Source: Nematostella vectensis (taxonomy: Eukaryota > Cnidaria > Anthozoa > Actiniaria > Edwardsiidae). From it: 64,000 nucleotides of DNA. The DNA lies in the NCBI RefSeq assembly GCF_932526225.1, contig NC_064036.1, forward strand, positions 11,091,181-11,155,180. The letters run 5' to 3'. Below are positions 10,890-25,200 of this stretch, one piece after another. The position numbers and the translations under genes are program-made. The notes under the pieces are model-generated. The model saw only the letters and a list, made by a program, of their open reading frames with translations. It had not been told where the DNA came from and did no database searches. Each line of letters starts with the position of its first letter. The stretch's first letter is position 1.

Positions 10890-13219
10890 ACACAGATGAC
10901 CCTGTCTAAGAGCCACTTCACCGCCCCATCCCAAAACCTTTTGAGATATCCCTGAGTTGGGCTATTCAGTAGTTTTCCTGTCCGTTTATGTTTCCCAATT
11001 CTTGCTGTCAACCATAAACCCGTTCTTGAAAGTTAAAATCCCGTTTCCGGTGGCGCAAATAACGGCCTAGAATCAAGGCGAATCTTGGGCTTTGTTTTAC
11101 CCCTGCGGGACCCTGTCACCGTGCAAGGCACAGGTGCGTACCCAGGATTGGCCGGGGGTGGGGGTTGGGGAAGGGGGGGGGGGGGGTGAGCAGTCGTAGA
11201 TATCATATGGAGTACCCCCCTGGGTACGCGCCTGCGGCATGTCCCTCAACTCACCATACGCTGACCTGATAGCCATGTCCAGACGTGATGGGGTCATGTG
11301 TTGATGAGAGGGTGCCAGCTACAAGAGCACTGTCACTTCAAATTTAAGTGCGCTGCCACCCGTAGCCGGAGTATCAGGCGATTTTATTTTTTGAAAGTCG
11401 GAGAGGAAAAATAAAAGTACGCCTGACACAAATACTAGACGCGACGCCCCTTTTCAGGCCACTGTCAAAATACGTCGGCTGTCAATTTTCCAATTACTCG
11501 CGTGGTGGCACAGTCAAATGCCCAAATCAAATTATAAACAGCATTTATGTATATCAAAACTACATTGGTGTTAGATGCAAGGGTAATAATTTTAGTAACG
11601 ACGAACCTCGGTGAGGGTAACTTTATGCTAAATAAATTGAAACGCAAGGATAGTTCACGCCTCAGGAGATTTACGATTTAAAGTATATGACTGCAGATCC
11701 ACACATCACCTAAATTACAACAGGATATTCACATCACCAATTTACTACAGGCTTTTTCGACTAAATAAACAAACCTCTGCTGAACACAAATTCTATTATT
11801 TGATAAGCTCACTTGATCAACAACTCGCGGGAAGTACCGCAAACAATCCCAAGCGTTCTTCGTGCTCTCACAGACAAACTTCTTGAATACTCGGCGCCTG
11901 GTCTGTCTAAAAATTTGATAATAATAAAGATGTCCGTAGTATTAAGCAGCTTCTATGACATCAATATTTCCAGCGCCTTTGGTATAACTAGTAGATCTTC
12001 GCTTCAAAAAATGATACCAATGAGAAATAAACTCTCGCCGGCGCGATAGAAACATAGGAGGGCCTGATATTCAGGTTGTGCCACCCGCCTTCCTGTCGGC
12101 ATTGGCCTTGAGCCACTTGAATCCAGGCTAAAAACACACCAGAATTGGGCTCAAAACCAGGAAACACTAAAATGGGGCCAAATTTCCAAAACAAAAACAA
12201 CAAAAAAACAGCAAAAAGTTATGATTTAGTAGAGTATAAAGCGCAATTAAATGCGTTTAAGCTTTACTATACAGCCGTGTGAAACAATTCTGAAACAGGT
12301 GCCAGCGGTCGTAGAATGTAAATGACCGCACGTAAAGGATTTTGGGAACAGCTCGCAAAATATCTCTTCCTCCCAGACACCTTTGTAAACCTTTTTCTTT
12401 CCAGACTGGTATGAATAAATCGTATGGATCATAATGGAAACCAGCCAACCAAATTAGCGAGTGGATACGGATCCAAGGCAAACGGGACCAATAAGACAGT
12501 AAGATAAAGACAGGACGCATTTACCGGTAATTTTATTTCAGACTCTACTTCAGTAGCCAATGCACACCACTTGTTGCACTGATGGCTAGGAAGGCAACTG
12601 GCTTAGAATAGACACGGCCACCATCACATTGAAGGAATGTCCTAGTCTTTCATAATCTTCAATGGTGATGGTGATGGTCCCAGTCACATTTCTACATTTT
12701 ATCGACCTCCTAAAATATATTTTTTCTTTAATTGTCCTAGGACCATATAATTTAAAATAACTCGACATTTACTGACATGCTCATTTTGCTTCTTGTATTC
12801 TCTAATCCCCTTGCACTATGACATATTTATATGGCCTTCTTGTTGAGCCCCTCCCTCCCTTCCCCTCCAATGATTCTCTGATGCCCTATCGGCAGTTCAA
12901 GCTACCTGTGGCTACAGAGTACCACAGCCAGACCGACAATATAATATTGATTACCTACTCCCTTAAATATATTTACAATTTCTTCAGCCTGCGTTGCAAG
13001 TGCAAGACGGGTAGTGGAAAAGGGGTAGAAGTGATCCTGCGCGCTCAAAATGAAGGATAATAAGAAAACATCTCTTTCCTTGCTTCTGGAGACTACTCGA
13101 TTCATATTAAGGGAAGGCGGTTGTCGACTTCCTCCCCCCATCCCCTGAAGTATCTAAAGGTCGATCCCTTACCCTTTGCACTTTCAATACATGCTACAAT
13201 TTCGTGAATTGGGTGAATT
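10890..13219. other. Intergenic stretch between the FoxO-type exon and RUNDC1
   Basis: Contains G/C runs at 11155-11220 and several short ORFs (minus 12257-12520; plus 11813-12049) with no motif I recognise. Tail-to-head spacing suggests it holds the 3' UTR of RUNDC1 just left of 13220; tttatt (AATAAA on the minus strand) near 12530 is one possible polyadenylation signal. Confidence 0.35.
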
Positions 13220-16200
13220 TCATGGCTCGCCGAACGCGTCGTTGATCTTAGTTAGATGCCGGATGGCCAGGTCTTCCGGCAAATAGAAGTCGAACGGCTG
13301 AAGTCTGTCCAGGGAACCCATCGCCTCTGACATTCCTTTGAACACAAGTAAAAAAAAAAGGCAACGTTAGGAATAAGACGTGGCCTCATATTACTGCATA
13401 GACACAAGTGAAAACAGGACAACGTTAGAGCTGTGGAATGAAGGCCGCGCGTAGTTTGGTACTAAGAATTTTATAACGAAATGTCGCAACGGATATGCAC
13501 AACGAAACAAAACAAACGTCAACAAATAAAAGTATCCAGACTAGGGATTTAAATGCACACCAGATGTAATCTTTTTTTTAAAACAAAAAACAAAACAAAA
13601 AACTGTACACCCGATGATATCTTTTCCTGCTTTGGTCAGATGGTTTGGTGAGCTAGTAAGGGCGTGTAGTTTGCTGGTCCAATGTTGATGGCATTGTACC
13701 TGCATCCCCTGACTCGGTCAATGTCCTACCTGTTTTGACCACGTATGACCACGACTGGTAGTGTTCTTCCACCAAACAAGACGTCCGCATCACTATACGG
13801 CACCACTGAACCAGCTTCTTTTGGCTGAAAACCACGCATCATTTGATATTGGTTAGTGTGAATAACAGAAAGTGAGGAAATGGCTAAGAGTTACTTGATC
13901 ACCAATGAGCTCGGCCAGTCATTTCATTTGTGGTCGCGAAAGAATTTTGCAGGGATCTCGTGCATTTGCTCTTCCATGGGGATTGGTGTTATACTTTAGA
14001 CGCCAAGGAATAAAAGGTTTTAGAACTCACTTTAGTCCGGAGCAGACGAGAGACTTGAACTGAAAAGAAAAGAAAAAACTTTATTAATAAGACAGCTGAC
14101 AATAGCTGACAGAGGGTGTTGTGATGGCACACCCATGCTCCGTCAACCGGCTCAAAATAGGTGCATAGAGTGCGACAAGGATGGAGGTATTTGGTGTGAT
14201 GGGTACAGAGGGTACAGTGATGGCTGTGCCTCGGTTGACCTCCCATAGCGTCCATATATAATGATTATATGATGGATACAAAGGGTGGCGTGATGGCTTT
14301 CCATAGCGTCCATACTCTGCTCGTTTGTATGTAGTCTTAATATCATGATTACATGACGGATACAAAGGGTGGAGTGATGGCTTACCATAGCGTCCATACT
14401 CGGCTTGTGAGAAAGTCTTATAATCATACCATGATAGGTAAAAAGGGTGGTGTGATGGCTAATCATAGCGTCCATACTCGGCTTGTGAGAAAGTCTTATA
14501 ATGATAACATGATAGGTAAAAAGGGTGGAGTGATGGCTTACTATAGCGTCCATACTCGGCTTGTGAGAAAGTCTTATAATGATAACATGATGGATACAAA
14601 GGGTGGAGTGATGGCTTAACATAGCGTCCATACTCGGCTTGTGAGAAAGTCTTATAATGATAACATGATAGATAAAAAGGGTGGAGTGATGGCTTACCAT
14701 AGCGTCCATACTATGCTCGTGTGTATGTAGTCTTAATATCATGATTACATGATGGATACAAAGGGCGGAGTGATGGCTTACCATAGCGTCCATACTCGGC
14801 TTGTGAGAAAGTCTTACAATCATAAGATGATAGGTAAAAAGGGTGGAGTGATGGCTAACCATAGCGTCCATACTCGGCTTGTGAGAAAGTCTTATAATGA
14901 TAACATGATGGATACAAAGGGTGGAGTGATGGCTTAACATAGCGTCCATACTCGGCTTGTGAGAAAGTCTTATAATAATTACATGATGGATACAAAGGGT
15001 GGAGTGATGGCTAACCATAGCGTCCATACTCGGCTTGTGAGAAAGTCTTATAATGATAACATGATAGGTAAAAAGGGTGGAGTGATGGCTTACTATAGCG
15101 TCCATACTTGGCTTGTGAGAAAGTCTTATAATGATAACATGATGGATAAAAAGGGTGGCGTGATGGCTAACCATAGCGTCCATACTTGGCTTGTGAGAAA
15201 GTCTTATAATGATAACATGATGGATAAAAAGGGTGGAGTGATGGCTAACCGTAGCGTCCATACTCGGCTTGTGAGAAAGTCTTATAATCATACCGTGATA
15301 GGTAAAAAGGGTGGAGTGATGGCTAACCATAGCGTCCATACTCGGCTTGTGAGAAAGTCTTATAATGATAACATGATAGGTAAAACGGGTGGAGTGATGG
15401 CTAACCATAGCGTCCATACTCGGCTTGTGAGAAAGTCTTATAATGATAACATGATGGGTAAAAAGGGTGGAGTGATGGCTTACCATAGCGTCCATACTCG
15501 GCTTGTGAGAAAGTCTTATAATGATAACATGATAGGTAAAAAGGGTGGAGTGATGGCTTACCATGGCGTCCATGCTCCGCCGACAAGGCTCGTGTGTAGA
15601 CTTAATGCGGTGTAACGTCCGAAGAAGGGTCTTAAAACCAAAAAAAAAAAAAAAAAAACACACATGATAATCTATACATTGGAACAGCATCACTGCAAAC
15701 ATAGAGATGGTCGAATGAAGTACAATAGAACCCCGAACACGAATTCCAGTAGCACAAACTGTTCAGGTCCGTAGCAGGGAAAGGGGCACTGGCCACGACC
15801 GCTATGGTTGTGGCTGTGCCCCCAAATATTTTCTTAATGTTTCTTTACCCTAAATTATTTTTAAAATGTTTCTGTCTATATAAATCGTGCCCCTCCCAAT
15901 ATTTCGAAGCCTGCTACAACTCTAGTCTTCCATTTTCTTTTGGATAAGGTTGTCCTGGCAGATGAAGGTCGGCTTAAAAGATTCCCCAAAAAAGTTGGAG
16001 TTATTATCTCCCTTTTAGACCATACGTATCTACTGCAGTTCTTGTGGATAGAAAACAAAGTAATCAGAAAATTCACCTGCTTCCCTGTAACTGCTGAGCT
16101 CCCATCCACTTGTATACCGAAAGCCTCGGATAGCCTACTCGCCGGTGTCGAGTTATATTCCCGACCGTGCTACAAGAGATACACATTATTTCTACGACAC

Positions 16201-19200
16201 CATAATCAAGATTTACTCTCTATGCAACCGAATGGCTTAGTTGGTGATCATTTCTAGAGATTCACCAAGGGTACTATTACAAGAGAAGCACAAGGTCTGT
16301 AAACTGCGTGATGAAAAGAATCGACGTCACCTGGACTAAACCTGGGCAAAGTAAAAGCATAGCTATGATGAGCGCACGGGCAGGTGACAGTAGACCCGGG
16401 CAAGTGCAAAATCAGCGCTATCGATTTGAACGGTATAAAGTTTTATCTCGATACGAAGCAATGCTTTTGATTCTCGCCATTCAGGAATTCACAGTTGATG
16501 TCTGTCAATATACATGCCAATTAAGCCAATCACAAAATAGGCCACGTAATAGCAACCATACATAAAACTAGTATATCTTTTTAGAAAAGTCAGCCCACTG
16601 CTTACTTTGAGATTGTAGTACTCGTTGAAGAGTTCCCAGACATGCATTTTCTTGGGTAACGATGTGCGCGTGGTCGGTACGATACAGGCAACAAGAGATT
16701 TGGATGAGATGATGCGGCTATCTACAGACTGAAAAAAAAAAAAAAAAAAAAAACAACAAGAGGTTTTACTGTGAGATATGTCAATAATAAATCCCTAGGA
16801 TGATTCGGACAACTAAATCTATTTCTTACCCCCACCATAACTCTATCCACACTGATGCTAAGCAGCTCAAACATGTCTGTGACAGGCGCTCCTTTAGATC
16901 CATGAGCTTCGCTTGCACTCTGACTCACACATACCTAACTCTTACTGCACCATCTATCCATCTGTCCTATTAAAACCCATAACCTACCCCTCACCCAACG
17001 TAAACCACAATTTTAGATCCTTTTGCAGCGTCGAGAGATCAAAACCTCGCCTAGCATTACCTACCTAGCCCTATCTTGACTGTCTACGCCCTTCCCCAAT
17101 CCTACCCCAACCCATAGTCTATATCAAGACCTAAACGCTAACCCCACATTACTCACCCTGACTAGTCCATGTGAAAGTAATTCCTTCAGTGCCATGGAGA
17201 GGTCTTTGCGTACAGCGTTCACAAGCTCTCCGTCTCGCGCGTAGTTGAACTAATAAGAGAACGCAAATGTGAATAAAACAAAAATCAAACATATTCTACG
17301 AGTTTAAACTTAAGATCACGCTTTGTGGTGCTGCGCAAAATCGTTATAATGACTTTCTATCTTTTTGCTTGTCTGGTCGTCCATCTGTCTGCTTTGTCCG
17401 TTAATTTGACTGTCCCTGCTTCTGTCTGCTTGTGGTGCGTCTGTCCTTCTTTCTGGCTGTATGTATTTTCAATCATTCAACTACCAGCCTGTCCGTTTGT
17501 TTGTTTGTTTGTTTATGCGTCTGCCTGTACACGCAACTGGCCGCTTACGATGCGCATGTCTGCTCAGTATATCCATGACGACAGAGCATATACTCTTCCA
17601 GTATAGACGTTTGAACAGAGCACATACCTACTCTTCCAGAATAGCTGTGTTGACAGAGCATGCACCTTATCCTCCAGTATAGTCGAGTCAAGAGCACATA
17701 CCTTTTCCATTATAGCCGTGTCGACAGAGCACATACCTTTTCCATTATAGCCGTGTCGACAGAGCACATACCTTCTCTTCCATTATAGCCGTGTCGACAG
17801 AGCACATACCTTCTCTTCCATTATAGCCGTGTCGACAGAGCACATACCTTCTCCATTATAGCCGTGTCGACAGAGCACATACCTTTTCTTCCAGTATAAC
17901 CGTGTCGACAGAGCACATACCTTTTCTTCCATTATAGCATGTCAACAGAGCACATACCTTCTCCTCCAATATAGCCGTGTCAACAGAGCACATACCTTCT
18001 CTTCTAGTATAGCCGTGTCGACAGAGTACATACCTTCTCTTCTAGTATAGCCGTGTCGACAGAGTACATACCTTCTCTTCCATTATAGCCGTGTCGACAG
18101 AGCACATACCTTCTCTTCCATTATAGCCGTGTCGACAGAGCACATACCTTCTCTTCCATTATAGCCGTGTCGAGACAGAGAACATACCTTCTCTTCCATT
18201 ATAGCCGTGTCGACAGAGCACATACCTTCTCTTCCATTATAGCCGTGTCGACAGAGCACATACCTTCTCTTCCATTATAGCCGTGTCGACAGAGCACATA
18301 CCTTCTCTTCCATTATAGCCGTGTCGACAGAGCACATACCTTCTCTTCCATTATAGCCGTGTCGACAGAGCACATGGAGCTGGACCTTGATCGCCTGGAG
18401 CTCTGCCTGCTCAAGCTCTTGACAGAGTCAGGGGAGCAAGGAGAGCAAGGCTCTGAGAAGTCGCCTTCCATCTGGTCTAGCGCATACTTGAGACTTGCCA
18501 CCTTGTCCACGGCACTCTGGAGCTTGGCCAGCAAGTCACTGTGATGATAGGTGAATGAGATCATAGTGTGACCACCAATGGCTTTTACAAAAATTATCCA
18601 TTAAGCACGCGAGGATTACAGTCTTGATAGGACATCAAGTTCAAAACTAGAAAAATCTTATCATGTTCTGAAGTACACTCTGGGATTTCTTTGCCTCGGT
18701 AGTTTGCTAGTGAAGTCAATGACAATAACATGGTATGTTTTTCGCATCCTCGTTTATTTAATAGCTTATTTCATAAAACTGCCAAGGTAGCTGCCGATTG
18801 GGGATGATGGCGAATTATGTTTCAGTTTCAAGAATTGTTTTCCAAGTATCACAACTGATGGCCAAACTTGTTTAATCTACACATGTGAGAATCTATGCTT
18901 TGGATGGTATTATACTTACAAGTATCCAGGGATAGCGACGTTTGTCGCTTTCTGTATTATTTGGTCTTGGATCTGCTTCCCAGTGCATCCAAATTGACTG
19001 CAAAACAATACAGATAGGCTGATATCAGAGATCACTGACTTGACCATAAGGCATTTCTTTTTCCTGTGCGGGGAGATCACAGTGGAGAACAAACAGTGGA
19101 GAAAAAAACACTTGGCAAAAAGAGACAATGCTTCTAAACCCTCATATCAAAGGGCAGCCACGACACCATTTTAAACTCCCACTTAATACTGAGTCTCACA

Positions 19201-22200
19201 AAGCATCCACCGAGAAACTGAAATGTCGGACTTCAATTGTGTATGCTTATTTTGGAGTATTCTTGCAAATAGGCCGTTGTATTTTCAAATATAAGCAATG
19301 GAGTGGCCGATCGCTATACTTCGAGCGGTCATCATACAATGTGCAGTTCCAGAAAATATCCATACCCCCCCCCCCTATTGAAGGGGTCGGAGGTATGACC
19401 CCTCACCCCTCTGGAATTTCCAACCCCCTGGAAAAAAATTAAATACAGTAACTGTTAAGGAAAAAGGGCATTCCCTCCTCTCCCCTCTGAAAATTCCTGG
19501 GCGTTTAAGCCCCTCACCCCCCTGAATTTCCAATCCCCTCAATGGGGGGGGTATCGATATTTTCTGGAACTACACAATCTATTTCTGCATTCAGGCCTCA
19601 TTGATACCTTCTCAGCAGTTTGCTAGAGAGTTCCCTGTATAGAAAGGAATTTACACTCAGTGATTACCTGATTGCAAATATCTGTAAGATGGCCAAAGCA
19701 CGACGGATAATGGCCACACTGGCATCACGAATCCTCTGTGAATATAATACTGGTCCTTATTACTGTACACCGCATTGTTTATAGGATCTACAGGACTAAA
19801 TGCATCGCACTGTGTAAATAGTGTTCCGTGCTATAATAGACGATATGTCACAGGACAAGACAAGAAGAAAATCTGTCCCTTTAAGGTATTGTACACATCT
19901 CACCAACACACTTTAGAAAGCGCATTTTGCTAGACTACCAGCACTACTAAATCCTTACAAGCTCTGCTGAGAGTACGAAATATTGCAAGTGAAAACATGA
20001 ACTTTTCGAAGTTTTAACTTGTGTTAGCAGTGAATATATGCACAATTATCAACACTCACAAAATGCATGTTTGTATCAGCAGATACAGCTAGAAACACCC
20101 TTGAGGGCTACACATTTTCACAGATCATGAAAAGCATTTATCCAGCGCACGAGAAGAGATATAATGCATGAACCTTTACCAAAAGATATCTCTTTGTGGG
20201 ACGAGGAGGGTGTGGCTGAAAGAGGGGGGAATGCACTTATACTGATAACAATTGCTTAACACACTTAGCGCTAGCGCAGTAGCAGATGTAGTCGCACCTT
20301 ACTGCGCGCTTGTTCTGGGGTCGCCGGGATCGCAGGAACATGCAAGCAGCAACCATCACCAGCATCATCTGAGCCCTCTAATGGATAATCTGCCGCAAAG
20401 GCGCGCTGCGACCTCTGCAGGTCTGCTAGGGACGAAGAGCTCCTCCTGAATGAGGCTGTATTGTTCAGCTACAGGGAGGATAGGTGGGATTAGGGAGTGA
20501 GGCTACAACTACACAGTAGCATAAAAAGAAAATAACAATATTTTTTAAAAAAAGACCATATTTCACAACATAAGGGTTTGAATACGCTGCTTTATAGGTG
20601 CTTGTTTGCACCTGTGTATGATATAACAGACATCTTTTAACTGCTACTGTACAGTGCCCCTCACATAAACCATTGCTTTTCTAGTATTTTTCAGATGTTT
20701 CTACTTGTCCTTTTCATTTACTGTAATTTTCATTTACTTTATTTGTGTGTTGTCTATTTTACTCCCTTGTTTGTCTATTTTACTCCCTTGTTTTTCTATT
20801 TTCCTGTTGTCTATGTGTTATACCTTGTGCATATCCCTCTTTCAATGTAATTATTTGTATATTTTTGATGCTTCAATTTCTCTTTTTGGGTAGTTATTCA
20901 TCTGTAGATACCTTGTTTTTTTTCTGTTGTCTATTTGTTATACCTTGTGTTTATTTCTCTTTCAATGTAGCTATTGTCTATTTTTGATGCTTCAATTTCT
21001 CTTTTTGTGCAGTAATTTATCTATAGATACCTTGTATTTCTCTTTGTGTGTAGGCGGTCTCTTTTCCATCTCAGACACTTGGAATGGGTATTGCGTACAT
21101 GGGTATTGGAAGTGCTTCTCTGTCTTGGGTTGATCATCATTCACTTCTCCTTGAAGGAACTGCACAAATCTTTCCAGGTCCATGATCTGGTTTGTCAGCT
21201 GCTTGACAATTTGTTCCTGAGAACAAAAAATAAAAAGGAACTGTCAAATACAGCTTGTAAAATCGGTGTTTGTGATATGTCTACTAGCCAGAAAGTTGTC
21301 CATGATTCCAGTTGTGATTGAGGAAAAAGAATTAAGAAGTACTTTTTTAAATTACAAAATGAATCATAACACAGGATTGAAAGTTTTGTGGGGAGAGCAC
21401 ACAAAGCTCAAATTTTATCCCTTAAAACCCTCCATAGTCAGAATGATGCGGTTATAAGCCATCTTGGATCATTTATTTCATTTAGCTTTACAATGACTCG
21501 ACTGCTTGATGAATTTTCTCAAAAATACTTGCTAAAGAGACTACAGAAAAGGATACATTTAGTTGGGGTTCTAGGTAGTTCTAGGGGTGGTGGTTTAACC
21601 TCATTTAAAAGCAGCTGCAAAGAGACTCAAGTACACACCTTTGTTTTCTCAGGGTTGAGTGCATTCCCTAAGGCTGCATCCACATTTCGTCTCACATCTT
21701 CTTCACTAGAATGAGGAAAGTAAATAAATACCCAGATAAACTACATAAGAAACAAGCTGTATCAAGTGATTTCTATACACACCTTGAGATAAATTTTACA
21801 TGGTTATGAAATAGTACAGATTAACTTGCAATGTTACGATTGAAAACAAGTAATAAAATATTCTCTCAAACAACTCCTACGGCACAACTAAGCATTGTTT
21901 AACATCCCAAGGTCCTTGAAAGGTAGGGAGGCACATGAACTTGTAAACAAACTGCTCTAAGCCCAAGGATATCCTGACCATAGCAAGTCTTACCTCATTT
22001 TGTCAATACCATCCAACTTGAGTCCTATTCTTGCCCTGCACAGTAAACAACAGGGTTAGAGTGAGCAGCTGTATTATGCACATATAGCAAAACAGAACTT
22101 CTTTATCCCTAGTCTGTTCATGTAAATAAGGGGAAGAAGCCTGCATGGTATCCATAAACCAGTTTATACTGTGTATATTATTTAACTTAGGGTTTATCAT

Positions 22201-25200
22201 CTTTGTTTAATTTAACTGCAGGATTAATTCTCATGAATTTATTGAAGGTTTGTAAAATATTAATTAGGTTTATTGAATATATCAATATCCAGTTTAGCAG
22301 CCGTATATATTAATCATTTAGGTTAAAATTTAGCTTAACTCATTTGATAGCCTGCGTTGACAGCCGAACTTTACCCCGGTCTTTTTCATGGTAAAGTTTG
22401 GCTGTCAATGCAGGCTACTGATTTGATTGTAGAACCTAACAGCTATTTATTTCATGTTTTATTAATTCCTACAAAAATGTGGAAACTTTAACAAGTGGTT
22501 TGGAAATCAGGAAGCTTTTAGTTTGATTTTATATTTATAGTCTCCCGCGCAGCTAACTTTGTGTCGTTCACGCAACGCTCCCATCCCTGGAGTCACGGAA
22601 CTCTCCCATGCCCAGAGTCACACAATGCTCCCATCACTGGAGCGTTGTGTGACCAACACAAAGAATGGCTGTGTGAGAGACTAATATTTACAATGGATAC
22701 CTCTCTTTCTGTTTAACATTTTAAATTTAATTATACCGTCGTTTCCGAGTGTTTATCCTTGACTGATGCAGATTCCCAATGTCAAGTTTTAGATTGGCTT
22801 TATTGGGGGTCTTTCTAGCAGATGGACGCAAAAAATGAACACAATTGGTACTAACAAGGCAAATCTAAAAACAACATGATAACAACACAAATAAATAATA
22901 ACAATAATAAGTAATGACAATTGTACAAACACACAACTGTGACAAGTACTCTTTAATTACTTTTTTTTGCTTTTTTATTCCCTCTTTCTTCTACTTAAAG
23001 TTTACAGTATACTTACTTGAGTTGCTCTAAGACTATTCTTTGTTTCTCAACTAGTTGCTCGGGACTCATCTCATTGCCAAGACTGTCACTAGCTCCCTGA
23101 TAAACAAAAGGGAAAACAAAATAAGGGGACCACAATTACAACCCCTTCATACCCTGTTATCTCATTTAAAAAATTCCTTGTTTTGCCAAAGGTGTCATTG
23201 TAACATGAACTCAATTGTTTATCAAAGTCAGAAAACACCCAAAATCCTGCAAACTACAGTGCTTGAGTTTTGCATCTTTAAACACACTCTAGCAAGGAGC
23301 TAGAGTTGTCAAGATTTGATTAGTTCCAGGTCGTTTCTGTGAGCCCGCAGTACGTGCCCCCATTAATGGCTGGATAACTGGTCTGGTTGTTTGTCCCGCG
23401 ATTGAACTTTCAGCCAATCAAAAAAGCGCCTGGATACATAGCTCTCATGCAGAAGACAATTTAGAGCTCAAGTTAGAAGCTTAGCTTGGCAGAGGCTTTG
23501 GAAAATCGCCCGTGTTGAAAATAGGAGCTTTTATTGGGATGTTTACAAGTCTTGACCTGTTGACATATGATTTGACAGCAGAACAATGAAAAGTTTGAAA
23601 ATGTGAGAGAATAGCAAGAAAATCAGACTTCCTGGCCTTGGTACGATGGGGAAAATGTTTCACAGCTCGTCAAAATCTTTATTCCATTGTAAAGTTAATA
23701 ATTGGAGACTGTGAAGGCAAACTAGGTATTTCTATTTACATTTTAATGCGCCAACGGGTGATCACTAACATCAGTTGGCACTTTTTGCACATTTTATCAA
23801 GCTCAGTTGGGCTTTGCAAAAAGTGTACTTCCTAGTATATTCATTTACCTTTTCAATTGTTTATTGGGGTTTTATAGCACAAATAGATGCAAAGAATTTG
23901 AATAATATTGGAAGTGACGCCAAGGACAAGCGTGGGTAACCATTGATCCAGCCGTTAGTGGGGCTAATGAGGCCTAGCCATGAAATCAAGCCTATAACGC
24001 TGTCATAATTGTGATATAAAATTGAGAATCAAATAAATTAACAGATAAATGAGCAGATGTCAGAAAGATGGGCAAACAAACAGAAAGTTGGACAGATGAA
24101 CAGACAAACAAACAGAAAGATGGACAGACAAAGAAACAGAAAGACTTAAGTGTACCTCCGCCACACATCTCTCCATCTCTTCCAATTGATCCTTGAGCTG
24201 ACCAATTAGACGTTCCTGCTTCAGCTTCTCCTCACTGAGTCTCTTTTCTGGACTCCTTGCATCCTAAAAAAGACAAAACATACTGTATGTTCAGAGCCAT
24301 AGCAGGCCTCAAATATTGGGAGGGGGGAGCGGGCACAATACAGAAAGATTCAGAAAAAACATAGGAGAGGCACAGCCCCCACAGCTATAAACAAGAACAA
24401 CACAAATCTCTATATGGCACAGATAATATGAGTCTAAGGCTAAAGATGCTGCTTGTGATACCCTGTAATACAGTACAAACCTGCATTGGTGTACAGCTTC
24501 CTCCTGTGTCACGGTGACTTCCAGCTCTCACATCTGGGCACCCTTGAAATGCAAATTCCTCCAGGGCTAACAACAGTTTCTAAATAATAAACAATGAATA
24601 TATGTTTATGGTATTAATACAGTAGCAGTGGTTTTTTTTTTAAAAAAAAAAAAGGTTAGGAAGTCATTCTTTTATAATTATGGTAAATTGGATTATGATG
24701 GTAATTACAGTCACAGTTATGTTTTGTTAGCTCTATAAGCCATGAAACACAATCTTCTATGAATAATATACATATGTACAAAGTGTATACCTCTTTTGAC
24801 TCGGCAGGTGCAGCAACCACTTGCTTCAGCCTAAACTGTACCTGCGGATCATAATTAATATAATTTTGTAAAACATGTCCACCTACAACTTACATTTAAA
24901 CACAACAATCATCCTGAGATAAAATCATAATCATAACGAGTTTCAAAAATTGAAATATACATCAGCTTAATGTTTTGGAAAAAGTAAATAACATAACATA
25001 CGGTATTAATAACTATTTTTGAATCTGTACGTATATGGCAAAGGTGGTTTGGGAAAGCAATTCCCTTTGATGAGGCTTTACAACAAAGCAAGGCCAACTT
25101 AACATAGTTCTCTACATACTGTACCTGTGCAAAATGTGTAGTAAGTGCCAGCAGGGAGGAATTCAGCTCTTCATGTTCCTCTTCCAGCTCTTGCACCCTT

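Noticed and set aside
12257-12520. Minus ORF of 87 codons as a gene
   Set aside because: No recognised motif, no splice partner, and two frames look equally protein-like; left as intergenic.
14152-15702. 516-codon minus ORF and several plus ORFs as an independent repeat protein
   Set aside because: They arise from a 78-bp repeat with no stop codons. The left part of the minus ORF is intron; only 15630-15562 is a supported exon. The possible in-frame extension is reported as a finding instead.
16722-16928. Minus ORF as an extra RUNDC1 exon
   Set aside because: Exons 17249-17157 and 16728-16606 join in phase 0 and match vertebrate RUNDC1 without it.
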